From: Galbula dea
Taxonomy: Eukaryota > Chordata > Aves > Piciformes > Galbulidae
Assembly (NCBI GenBank): GCA_013399015.1
Contig: VWZX01001164.1
Span: forward strand, 62,001-126,000
Direction: 5' to 3'
Length of the DNA: 64,000 nucleotides
The number at the start of each line of letters is the position of its first letter. Within the stretch, counting starts at the first letter, position 1. This document shows, piece after piece, positions 54,301-61,480 of this stretch. Under the pieces are notes generated by a model, which was not told the DNA's origin, did no database searches, and worked only from the letters and a program-made list of their open reading frames with translations. Position numbers and translations under genes: made by a program.

Positions 54301-57300
54301 CCTCCATGACTCTCCATCCCATAGGATTGGTTAAGGTAAGAGTCCATGGATCGTGGGCCACCATAGCCTCCATGCCCATAATCACGGTCCATGTCTAAAA
54401 AAAGAGCAGAAAAATGTTTATAAAGAAAGCAAGTAAGAAGTCTTATTACATAATCTAGTTTAAATTCTTAAGTAAAAGGTTTACTCTGCCACACTGCAAA
54501 CAATTAATATACAAAACTGCCAGCTGCAAACCAATTTTGACACTGCTCAGGGCAGCTGTGTGTCTTTGTCATCATCTGAGCATGTCTTAACTGAAATCAA
54601 GTACACATTTTTTCCCAGTAGCGGATAACTTGACTGTTCCATCAGCTGGAATTCAGACACAAGTTAAATTAAGAGAATTAAACAGAAAAGCCTCATGCAG
54701 AATACATTAGAAGTTAGTGGAGAATTAACATCACTTCCCACCCTTCAGTAATACACACAGCTCACAAGCATCTGTTTTCTCTATCCAACGCCACAAGAAA
54801 CCTTCACTCACACTGACAGAGACCCTGGGTCAAGATTACAAGCTCCCATGCTGCAGTGTAGACTCCGTATATAGTTTACAGGCAAAAGAATTTTCTCCCA
54901 TCTAGCATACACAAACATTCTGTGATTCACACAAATCAGCAGTGACTTGCAGTTCACTAACTGCATGAAGAAGTTGGTATTTCATAGCTGAACAGATGTC
55001 ACTTCATGACAACTTTTATCTTGCAATGAAATCTGGCAAAAGAACTAGCTTTTTTCTCACCATTACAAGTCCTACGTAAAAGTTTTGGTTAAATACCCAC
55101 ACAAATTCAAAGCACTATAACAGTGTTGGAGATCTGCATAACTAGGATGATTCACAGTCTTCCTGTAATACATACAATTTCCACTTCACTGGAATTTCTA
55201 GTGACCAAAACTGCTTCCCAGTACCAATCAACACTAACTTTTGTATCATACAAAGAAAGCCTGGCAAGGAAGACTCACAGAAATGGGAACACAGAGAAGG
55301 AAAATACACAGTGAAGATAGGAAAGATAAAACCACACAAAGACTTGTCCACTCTGACAAGAGAGTATTTTATACATTTCAAAATCAAAAAGTATAAACCG
55401 TTAACTTTCCAGAAGATAAGAGGACAATAAGCTCACTGGCAGTCATAGAAACTTTCCTCTGAAAAAACAAAAGTAATTCTCTGTGCATATAATTTCATGA
55501 AAATAACTGTAGTGATGCAAGTAAGTACATATACTATTTCCTGTTTGTATCTGCTTCTTGTTAGCATCAGGCAGCCATTGTAATTTACTTTCCTACATAA
55601 GTCAACAAGAAGAATTCTGCAAATGGTATTGAGCTGACTGTATCACTTTCACACAGATGTTCTTAGCACGTCTGAATAGAGAACTAATGAATTCGTATCT
55701 GCTGCTGTTTTTTCTTCTAATGATCATAGGTACTTTCAAAAAATTAACGATACTTCTGAAACGAAAAAACTTCTGAGCATGGAAGTCACACTGCATCTTT
55801 CCATATTCCAAACATACAGTAAAGATTCTGCAGCAAAAGTATAAAAAAAAGCTTTTCAAAATACTAATCATGTAGCATCACAGAGCAGCAATTTAAACTG
55901 CAAAATTACTCTGTAAAGAATTGGCTGAGCCTTCTAATGGAAGCATCTAATATTGCCCTCTGGAGTGCCTGAGTGATCTACCACCTAATCCACAGGAATA
56001 CCCTTAAGACTGCCTACATACTGGCAGATGCAGGCCAGAAAAAAACGTAAGGTAGTCAATAATATAAACTCATTTTTACAGAAATTAAGGCTATATAATC
56101 CCATGGTCAATCTCAGATACAAGGTATTCTCTTTTTTTAAATAAAGTATATCTACTCAAGAGACACTGACATTCCAACAGTGAAATATCTGATCTGAAAC
56201 AACCCAATAATTTACCTCAGTTTCATCTGCTCCCTATTATCTGCAGACCCTGGGATGGCACAAAAATAAATGTGTTTCTTCAGGGGATGATTTAGGGGTG
56301 AGAGTAGTTTAGGGCTATCGGTTGGACTAGATGATCTTGAGGGTCCTTTCCAACCGTAATGATTCTGTGATTCTGTAATTATGTTAAGAGTTGCAGAGGT
56401 GTGTAAGATTTTTCAGCAAGGCAGAACACACCATACTGTCAAGGTCCCTGCCATTGCAATCCAATTCTATTACACTGTAGTAAGTAGTGACCAGTGTTGT
56501 TCGTATGCCAGAATTTGGATAGCGGGAAAAAACATTCACATGAAAAGAAAACAACTCTTCCAAAAAAAATGGTTTGAAGCATAGTTTTTAAATACATTTT
56601 TAGTCTATAACTTTTAGCATAAAAGCAAATATTAAAATATGTTTTACAGTCACAGGATAACTTCTGACACCCACTCTCCTTACTCACACATAGTTCATCT
56701 TTTCTAACATCAGCAGTCTTGCTGTAGAGCTATGCCAGTTCCTAAATCCTCAAATCACTGCCTTTAGGACCTCACCACCTCCTCCCTAAAACCGAGCAAC
56801 TTACTCTTTCCAGACTCAATGCAATCCATTTAACTACATTATAATACACACATGTTTGAAAAGGTTTAAGACAACATACAAAAGGTATAAAAAAGTCAAG
56901 AGGGATGATCACTTGCATTTTCTACTACAAAAAAATGGAGGTAGCAAATGAAACTTAAAAATTACAAGATAAAAGAATTAATTGGAGTCTTTCACAAAAC
57001 AGATACTTAAGTCCTGGAACTGCTTTGTGACAGGAAGCTACTAAAAATGTATATGGATTTAAGAAAGAAATTGGCTAAATCCACTGACAAGAAATTCAAC
57101 ATGTCGAATACAAGGACTATGTTTCTGGTTCAGATAGTCCCCAAGCTGCAAACAGTAAAGGCGAATAAATATACAGAAGGAGTATTTGTACTATTCCTTC
57201 TACATCTCCAAATGGACAGTAACATAAAGGATATTGGTTAGGTGGGTCAGACAGATCTTTGACTTGACCTAACAAAAGTAATCTTATGGTCTCCTTCTGA

Positions 57301-60300
57301 CTATTTCATTAACTGTTCCAGACTGCTGAACAGTTAACCCGTCATTCCAACCACTGACCTCCTGATTCAGTCATTTTGTTAGCTACAAACTTTACTGAAG
57401 ATGTATACATTTTACACTTCATACACAGAGCTTGACAAAGATACTACATTTAAATTAAGAACTACAGTATTTTTTCAAGCATTAAGCTTTGCTTTACTTT
57501 CAAAGTCTGTTCTCCAGGTAAGCTTTATCCTAAAACAGGGCCAAATGTAAAAGAAAACAGTAATTATTCACTTAGGTGAAGCAAAATAAAAGGATTTCAA
57601 TTTTTGAATGTAGTAGCTGAATAATAATCACTCACATAGCTTTAATTACAACAATCTCAAGGTAAGTACTTACTAGATGACAAACCTCACAACCACAAAC
57701 ATTTAGATCCATTCACACTGGCCTCTTTCACACTTTTGATTTTTCTTCTACTAAAGCAAGATAGATGGACACATAGCATTAAAAGAGCTGTATCTGCACA
57801 GAACAATTTCCTCCATCTGTAGCCTGCTCTCTGTTCACTATTACTTTAGCTCTGGCTGTCAGCACCAGTGGAGATACACAGAAGTTCCCCATATGCGTAA
57901 ACTATTAAGACTAAACGTGAAATTGTTTCATATGCTAAAAGAACATGGGTTTAAGCACTAGAGAAGAACATCAGGAATTGTATTGCAGCCTCAAACTGAA
58001 ACTTTCAAAGTGCAGTACTTCATTTAAGTTTAAATAGTAAGTGGTTACCAGAGAAACCTTTGAAGAATTACTGTATCTGTGAATCTATGAATACTTTAGA
58101 GTGAAAATGGAAAAAAAAAAAGAAAGTGGTTCATTGTCACTCCTGGTTTAAAAAGAAAAGAACAAAACTCTGAATTGATGAAGGTACTGACAAAGTATCT
58201 GAGACAAAGTATCTGAAACAGAGCTTGTTGAAGGAATGTATCAGGTTTTGGTATCTGCAGCCTCTTCCATAAATACAGTGTAGATGAATGAACTGTTGAA
58301 CTGAAGTACAGAAATTGACCTGCATAGAACGATCTCGCTTTTCACTTCTACGTCATATTTAAGTGTACTGGGTAGAGAGGATAGGGAAGAAGACTTATGT
58401 CAAGGTGGGGGGAATACTCTCCCTAAAATAAAAAAGAACGGGACATTAAAAGACAAGTTCAATTTACAAATTTAGATGTACATGTAATATAATCCTCTGG
58501 ATTACAGAAAGAAAAATTAAAAGCCATATCTGGTGCAAAGATCATTTAAAATAGTTGCAAAATAAATCTCAATAGCCAGCAAAGAAAATAAAATTTTTCT
58601 TAGGAAAACAACTAAAGTTAAACGTGTAATAGGTAGGACTCAGAATCCCTTGGTACAAAGGAATCCATTTAAAAGAAAAAGCTTAAGATCAGAGAAAACT
58701 GAAATTATACTCAAAGCACAAAGAAACAAAATAGTTTTCAATAGTATTCTCCATGTGGAACATATGAAAAGGCTAGGAAGATAAGAATGGAAAAAGATCT
58801 TGCACTAATAAAAAATAAATGAAAAAATAAACTTCAGTGAACTAAAAATAACCTTTAGACAATGAAAAAAAATGAAGTACCAGGTTGACACAAGCTAAAA
58901 TTCCCTGTATTTTAAATTAATAGTCCACAATGACTACAATAAGCCTGAGAATCCACTGTACAACAGTAACATTTCTTTCAGGCACATTACATTTTTCATA
59001 ACACCATGTTTGCTTTAACATCACAATCTTGTTGTCAGATACATTAAGTTCCACGCAAAACAGGAAATCAATCCAACAACGTAGATGAATTTTAGGAATA
59101 CTAACAAAAGTCCTTCCAGATTAAAAGTACAATAAAGTAATCAAAATATTTACATGAATAGTTAATACTATTTCTGTCAATAATATGAACAGAATTATTT
59201 TACAGGACGTGTCACCTCTGTCTCAAATCAAGTAATCTGCAAGCGACAATGGTCATCAGCCATCCAACGAAACTGTTTCACACCAGCTAAAAGTTTCCAA
59301 CAGGAAGAACCTTGCCAAGGACTCAAAACGGAAACTGGACAAACTCTCAACATCCATCCTCTATTGCCATCTACTGGCCCCCCACCAAACAGTCTTTAGC
59401 CCACTGCACAGAACAGGAGGAAGACAAAGCTTTACACATGCTTTACTAATGTGCATACAATGCATAAACATTAATATCAACTGCTTCAAGCTGCATAAAT
59501 CATCATTAAACTTGTTTAATAATTATGAATAACAGAAAGTTTAATTATCACAATGAAAACTATTATTACAGACATATATTAAAAGAACAATCTTGTTGTA
59601 CTACATACATTTGATTTATTACTTGCCATAGGATAATCCTGGCATCAGTTCTCAGAAAAGCAGGCTACAGTGAATATTCCAATAAGATACATAAACTGCC
59701 ACTTAAGAAGAACCTTTTCTATTAAAAATCTAAAGGACATTTAATTAGGAATCAATACCGAACATTAAAAAGCAAGGCCATACTTTTAATTTCTTTTACT
59801 ATGAAGACAGATAGATGCAAAATAATATAACTGGCAAAAAAGCTAAGACTCAAGGAATGTATCATAAAAACAATCACAATGCAATCAAAGATGCATCTGT
59901 AATCCAACATGTCATTGCTACATAACAGTCAGCAAGAGTACCAAGGGATACAACAGCAAATACTTATTTAATGTCACCTGCAAAGAAGCTTGGGTACTGT
60001 TTATAGTAAAGTTTTTATATTAACATTGATTTAGTACTTGCTTGCATGCTGGCAAGAGATATCAATTCATTTCTTGAGTCTTACTAAACTCATAACCTTA
60101 ATCATCTTACAAAAATATGTGCATTCCTTTTTTTTGTGTATGTGTGGTATTTTTCATAGCATAAAAAGAAGATCTAGCTTTGCTGTATCACATTTACTTT
60201 ACACATGTTCTATATTCTTTCCCAAACTGTTAAACTAAAAAATCCCCATCAAACAAAAATAAAAAGTAAGCAGATACAGCTTCCATTTTTTCCATGTCTG

Positions 60301-61166
60301 TATAAAAAGTGCAAACATGCTCTTTCTTTTCAATAGAAGCAGCAAAAATCAAATACAGTAGTCCATAAAAATACAAAATACTGACATATGCTAAAAGCAT
60401 CATCCTAAGAAAATTCTGTATTCCCCCCACCCCCATCCCCACTCCTTGATCTTACAATTTTTATTTGGAACGTGCAGGAGTTCATGTTGACATGCCCAAG
60501 ATGAAAATCAAGTCTCACTCCCAGCCAGTTACAACTCCTCCATAAAACAACATGTGCAGTAACCATGTTATGTACTTTTAATAACCCGTTCGGTTTTTTC
60601 TGTTTTTGTCAACACTGACTGTTCAGCCCCAACGCTTTTTACAGGTTAGACGTATTTATAGCTCATACCTGAGACTGACCCACTGGGCATGTTCACACCA
60701 CAATGCATGGGGGTATCTGGGAATCTCCAATCTCTGTCTTCAGCTGGAGAGGATGGGTCAGTGAGAATGACTTAGTGCTTAGCAAGAGCTGGAGGGGAGA
60801 GACAGGGAGCCGCAACAAGAGGCGGCTCTCTCTCCTGTCGGATCTCCAGTCTCCTGACACGACCCCCTCACGGAGCTCGCCCCGAGCTCCCCCCGTCTCT
60901 ACCNCCGCCCGCCCGCACCGCCCCCCGGGAGGACCCTCCTCCCGCGCAGCCCTCCCGCCGCTGGCCGCCGCCGCCGCAGCCTCCCCGAGTTGGGAGGGGC
61001 GGCGAGGAGTAAGACGAGGAGGTGGATGAGGGGGGCTCCGTCTTGCGCGGAAAAAAGCGGCCGCTGCCATTTTGAGACGCGGCCGGGCCCCATAGCAGCA
61101 GCGGTGGCAGCGGCCGGGCCCTACCCTTGCTCTGGAGGGTGCGCCCTCACCTTCCCCGTAGTCCAT
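33207..61166 (-). CDS. ZNF326: ZNF326 (ZIRD) zinc finger protein, 12 joined coding exons
   Basis: The coding sequence joins 61166-61151, 60743-60669, 54394-54268, 52265-51860, 49191-48993, 46199-46119, 42416-42302, 41279-41132, 40804-40705, 39349-39219, 38211-38116 and 33371-33207, giving 1659 nt and 552 residues. Every junction has AG/GT and phases agree. Residues 1-208 are rich in Gly, Tyr, Ser and Arg; basic segments (KRK 240-242, KKPK 257-260, a KRR...RRRR cluster 314-330) look like nuclear localisation signals. AKAP95-type C2H2 fingers use C345/C348/H361/H367 and C438/C441/H455/H461. The tail is acidic. Family knowledge: ZNF326 with DBC1 (CCAR2) forms the DBIRD complex, which binds RNA polymerase II and affects elongation and inclusion of exons in AT-rich DNA. 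The human protein is about 582 residues; the difference is mostly a shorter acidic tail here. The identity is firm; exon 6 and the first two exons are the least certain parts. Confidence 0.95.
33790..33992 (-). mobile_element. CR1 3' fragment
   Basis: AGAATTATCAAGGTTGGAAG, AGACCTCTAAGATCATCAAG and CACCTCCAGAGACTGTGACC followed by GGGCAGCCTGTTCC: a reverse-oriented, 5'-truncated CR1 tail of another subfamily. The part after the GGGCAGCC block appears deleted or rearranged. Confidence 0.85.
34877..34974 (+). repeat. A/C-rich tract
   Basis: (AAAAC)n, A14, G, A5 blocks, then AACAAACCACACACC, A8 and CCCCACCAAAACC. In intron 11. Confidence 0.85.
35933..36015 (-). repeat. G/T-rich tract (A/C-rich on minus strand)
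   Basis: GGTGGGTTTGGGTTTG, TTGTTG, T8, GTTTTGGG and TTTG blocks. It is the same class of tract as the A/C-rich ones but on the other strand. Confidence 0.85.
36650..38033 (+). mobile_element. Old CR1-like LINE: ORF1 esterase and endonuclease remnants, RT deleted
   Basis: Plus strand. At 36685-36830 decayed translation gives IAEGVPQLVKS, YPRLLFHVDMNDTAS and IKEDYKAIGVQLK, matching the SGNH-esterase part of CR1 ORF1; the block III motif normally reads GTND and here is DMND. From about 37350 the endonuclease follows: TETWGDGL, a DSYACFRKDGPGRQGGGVAL segment with YVREQLECI, YYRPPD at 37600 and DFNHPDICW near 37705, with several stops and frameshifts. At about 37860 the sequence jumps from LTNKKSG to the ORF2 end (NTRKNF...RALEQA) and the 3' end (GGACTAGATGATTC). 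The whole reverse transcriptase is missing. Antisense to ZNF326. Confidence 0.88.
38116..38211 (-). CDS. ZNF326: ZNF326 coding exon 11 (residues 467-498)
   Basis: This 96-nt exon, phase 0 at both ends, encodes AYREQIKRESVLTATSILNN and PIVKARYELYVK. It is the conserved helix-like stretch after finger 2. The acceptor is CTTCCCTAG and the donor AAG|GTAAGA. The 3' end of an antisense CR1 copy lies only about 80 bp beyond the donor, inside intron 11. Confidence 0.96.
38212..39218 (-). other. ZNF326 intron 10 (1.0 kb)
   Basis: Contains a plus-oriented CR1 tail (38560-38630) and a long T run (plus strand) at about 39180-39196 near its donor. Otherwise AT-rich. Confidence 0.75.
38560..38630 (+). mobile_element. 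CR1 3' tail
   Basis: GGGGGATTGGACTGGATGAC, GGCCCTTCCAGCCCAAACC and ATTCTATGATTCTA: a plus-oriented CR1 3' terminus, 5'-truncated to about 70 bp. Confidence 0.85.
39219..39349 (-). CDS. ZNF326: ZNF326 coding exon 10 (residues 423-466), zinc finger 2
   Basis: This 131-nt exon encodes [20 protein letters not shown] and continues through YVPALHSSVQQH to LKSPDHTKGKQ. It is the second AKAP95-type finger, with ligands C438, C441, H455 and H461. The acceptor is TTTGGCAG and the donor CAA|GTAAGA. Phase 1 to 0. In the genomic plus strand a 16-19 base T run lies just beyond the donor, inside intron 10. Confidence 0.98.
39350..40704 (-). other. ZNF326 intron 9 (1.4 kb)
   Basis: AT-rich single-copy sequence; nothing recognised. 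Confidence 0.75.
40705..40804 (-). CDS. ZNF326: ZNF326 coding exon 9 (residues 390-422), inter-finger linker
   Basis: This 100-nt exon encodes ECMVNKFKKTAMRKQQ, a Gln/Asn-rich linker and AEKDIME plus one base. ECMVNKFKKT is highly typical of ZNF326. The acceptor is TATCTGTAG and the donor G|GTAATG at 40704. Phase runs 0 to 1. Confidence 0.95.
40805..41131 (-). other. ZNF326 intron 8 (327 bp)
   Basis: Short AT-rich intron; nothing seen in it. Confidence 0.8.
41132..41279 (-). CDS. ZNF326: ZNF326 coding exon 8 (residues 340-389), zinc finger 1
   Basis: This 148-nt exon holds the first AKAP95-type C2H2 finger, AFTCSFCKFRTFEEKEIESH through LESAAH, with ligands C345, C348, H361 and H367 (spacing C-X2-C-X12-H-X5-H). 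It is followed by [20 protein letters not shown]. The acceptor is TTAATAG and the donor CAT|GTAAGA. All zinc ligands are intact. In this family the fingers help bind chromatin and nucleic acid. Confidence 0.98.
41280..42301 (-). other. ZNF326 intron 7 (1.0 kb)
   Basis: AT-rich, with a G/T-rich low-complexity block at 42066-42150. Otherwise nothing recognised. Confidence 0.7.
42066..42150 (-). repeat. G/T-rich tract (A/C-rich on minus strand)
   Basis: Repeated GGTTTTGGGTT, GGGTTAG, GGGTTTG and TTTTGGG units with no long homopolymer. In intron 7. Confidence 0.8.
42302..42416 (-). CDS. ZNF326: ZNF326 coding exon 7 (residues 302-339), basic helix before finger 1
   Basis: This 115-nt exon encodes DGKGEVKNEEEEKRR followed by [20 protein letters not shown] and DGYR. 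The acidic-then-basic EEEEKRR...RRRR segment (310-330) is a hallmark of this family next to the first finger and looks like a bipartite nuclear-localisation signal or nucleic-acid-contact helix. The acceptor is TATGTTAAG and the donor CAG|GTTTGT, a weaker donor than most in this gene. Entry phase 1, exit phase 2. Confidence 0.96.
42417..46118 (-). other. ZNF326 intron 6 (3.7 kb) with CR1 insertion
   Basis: About 1.55 kb of this intron is a sense-oriented CR1 copy (42966-44514). The rest is AT-rich with an A/C-rich tract near 45.07-45.10 kb. Nothing else recognised. Confidence 0.75.
42966..44514 (-). mobile_element. CR1 LINE, 5'-truncated, most of reverse transcriptase, 3' end intact
   Basis: Minus strand. 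It begins MRLDKNKSMGPDDIHPRVLR (RT N-terminal region) and continues through NWRKGNITPIFKKGRKEDPG, YRPVSLTSVPGKIMERIV, SGVPQGSVLGPVLFNVFIND, FADDTKLSGVV and the C-terminal WNRLPREVV segment near the 3' end. FADD is the catalytic motif. The frame is broken by one in-frame TGA at 44216-44218 and by a frameshift at a 7-base G run (plus-strand C run 43622-43628). Low damage suggests a comparatively young copy. The 3' end has the standard ATAGAATCACAGAATGGCTC form. It lies in ZNF326 intron 6 in the gene's own orientation. Confidence 0.96.
46119..46199 (-). CDS. ZNF326: ZNF326 coding exon 6 (residues 275-301), cassette exon
   Basis: This 81-nt exon encodes VDTSGAVVIYEDFTRDAY followed by DLGYQTFG. 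The donor is GGAG|GTAAGT. The frame-keeping acceptor is AAATAG at 46201-46200; a better-looking acceptor, TTTCTTAG, lies 7 nt upstream and would give an 88-nt exon beginning at 46206. From exon 5 (phase 1) the 88-nt form hits a stop within 14 codons; from a hypothetical phase-0 upstream exon it would read EIEVDTSG and stay open. The exon is symmetric (phase 1-1), so skipping gives a 525-residue form. I do not recall this peptide in the main human protein. Coding potential looks real; boundary and usage are uncertain. Confidence 0.65.
46207..48992 (-). other. ZNF326 intron 5 (2.8 kb)
   Basis: It holds a 44-bp tandem duplication (48561-48648) but no transposon I can name. I looked for, but could not find, an extra exon of phase 1 to 0 that would make the upstream acceptor of exon 6 frame-compatible. 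Confidence 0.65.
48561..48648 (+). repeat. 44-bp tandem duplication (two copies)
   Basis: Copy 1 at 48561-48604 and copy 2 at 48605-48648 share GCAGCAG-like starts, CCAGG, TCATGCAAGG/TCACGCAAGG and CATATTTTAA/CACATTTTAA. They are about 75-80% identical by eye, so the duplication is not recent. Located in ZNF326 intron 5. Confidence 0.75.
48993..49191 (-). CDS. ZNF326: ZNF326 coding exon 5 (residues 209-274), basic NLS region
   Basis: This 199-nt exon encodes HMGDFGGMHRPGIVVDY, an Ala-rich linker, ARGIKRKMM, and GGTFIKKPK, ending in KKSP plus one base. KRK at 240-242 and KKPK at 257-260 are likely nuclear-localisation motifs. The sequence is characteristic of ZNF326. The acceptor is AATTTTCAG and the donor A|GTAAGT at 48992, leaving phase 1. 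That phase matters for the next exon: it joins in frame either to the shorter form of exon 6 or directly to exon 7. Confidence 0.96.
49192..51859 (-). other. ZNF326 intron 4 (2.7 kb)
   Basis: AT-rich sequence without a recognised repeat or coding frame. Short plus-strand frames here are antisense chance ORFs. Confidence 0.7.
51860..52265 (-). CDS. ZNF326: ZNF326 coding exon 4 (residues 73-208), largest exon
   Basis: This 406-nt exon encodes the bulk of the N-terminal low-complexity region: FGPYESYDS, a GRDLYRSGYGYNEPEQSRFG segment, FGGRNQGGSSWE, RPGFMEDRGRESYSSYSS, and an RG-rich end (GRGRGRG). It matches ZNF326 closely throughout. Tyr/Gly/Ser/Arg-rich sequence with RGG-like repeats is typical of RNA-associated proteins. 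The acceptor follows a pyrimidine-rich run (AACTTTTCCAG) and the donor is GGA|GTAAGT. Entry phase 2, exit phase 0. Confidence 0.97.
52266..54267 (-). other. ZNF326 intron 3 (2.0 kb)
   Basis: AT-rich single-copy sequence with no mobile element or further exon recognised. Confidence 0.7.
54268..54394 (-). CDS. ZNF326: ZNF326 coding exon 3 (residues 31-72), poly-Gly
   Basis: This 127-nt exon encodes MDRDYGHGGYGG, then the segment MDSYLNQSYGMESHG and a run of eleven glycines ending in NR. The MDRDYG and MDSYLNQSYGM stretches are diagnostic of ZNF326. The acceptor is TTTTTTTAG at 54395 and the donor CAG|GTAAAA at 54267. Entry is phase 1 and exit phase 2. The glycine run is encoded by GGA/GGT/GGC codons ending in five GGT repeats, so it may vary in length. 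Part of the low-complexity N-terminal region. Confidence 0.95.
54395..60668 (-). other. ZNF326 intron 2 (6.3 kb)
   Basis: The longest intron. It is AT-rich and I recognise only one short CR1 tail near 56.3 kb and a small 14-bp tandem duplication at about 58189-58214. No exon-like frame with homology was seen. Whether it contains conserved regulatory sequence cannot be judged by eye. Confidence 0.7.
56314..56379 (+). mobile_element. CR1 3' tail
   Basis: GGTTGGACTAGATGATCTTG and GGGTCCTTTCCAACC followed by a doubled GATTCTGTGATTCTGT end: a very short plus-oriented CR1 remnant with the typical terminal microsatellite. Confidence 0.85.
60669..60743 (-). CDS. ZNF326: ZNF326 coding exon 2 (residues 6-30)
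   Basis: This 75-nt exon is phase 1 at both ends, with a pyrimidine-rich acceptor (CTCTCCAG) and a donor CAG|GTATGAG. It encodes about 25 residues beginning AEDRDW and ending PSGSVS, with no stop. It is the only segment seen that links exon 1 to the unmistakable exon 3 in frame. The peptide is not clearly alignable to the start of mammalian ZNF326 as I remember it, so support comes from splice sites and phase rather than homology. Being symmetric, it could be skipped without a frameshift. Confidence 0.72.
60744..61150 (-). other. ZNF326 intron 1 (407 bp, GC-rich)
   Basis: Bounded by GTGAGG and CTCTCCAG. It is made almost wholly of CpG-island sequence with C/G-rich low-complexity runs and a YY1-like site near its 5' end. 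An open frame runs through it on the minus strand, but this is an effect of GC-rich sequence lacking stops. It contains the only N in the window. Confidence 0.75.
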
Positions 61167-61480
61167 GGCGGCGGCAGCGAGCTCTGCTTCTCCAGACGAC
61201 TGATAACCGTAACAGCACAACAACAGCTCCCAATTCTCTCAATGGCGCCTTCCACCACACCGAGGCAAAGCGGAACCTGCGCGCGGCAGCGCGGCCACGG
61301 CGCCCAGCGATTGGTCCGGGCTCTGCGTCACGTGAGCAGACCGACCTGCAAGGAGAGGAGGCCTGGGACCGACAGCGGCGCCGCGTAAAGTGCTGGCCCC
61401 GGGTGCCCGGATCAGCTGTGTCACGAGGGAGGCCACGCGGCGGCCATGTTGGGCCCTGGCAGCCGCCATTTTGCGTCCTG
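60760..61480. promoter_or_regulatory. CpG-island promoter of ZNF326
   Basis: The base composition changes abruptly to GC-rich with dense CpG, against an AT-rich background on both sides. It covers exon 1, most of intron 1 and the upstream flank. Visible motifs: an inverted CCAAT box (ATTGG at 61310-61314, so CCAAT on the gene strand), a TCACGTGA E-box at 61328-61335, and YY1-like CCATTTTG blocks at about 61067-61074 and 61466-61473 plus GGCCATGTTGG near 61442. The start site is not determined. Such islands are often bidirectional. One undetermined base (N) is at 60904. Confidence 0.85.
61151..61166 (-). CDS. ZNF326: ZNF326 coding exon 1 (residues 1-5)
   Basis: A very short coding part encodes MDYGE plus one base (phase 1). 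The ATG at 61166-61164 sits in an excellent Kozak context, with GCCGCC just upstream and G after the ATG. The donor is G|GTGAGG at 61150. The open frame continues upstream to about 61223 but has no further ATG there (a TTG begins it), so this ATG is the natural start. Exon 1 also carries the 5' untranslated region, whose upstream limit inside the CpG island is not visible. Confidence 0.85.

Noticed and set aside
60693..61223. 176-codon minus-strand frame across exon 1, intron 1 and exon 2
   Set aside because: An unspliced GC-rich read-through. Its first codon is TTG, and proper splice sites separate two real exons inside it.
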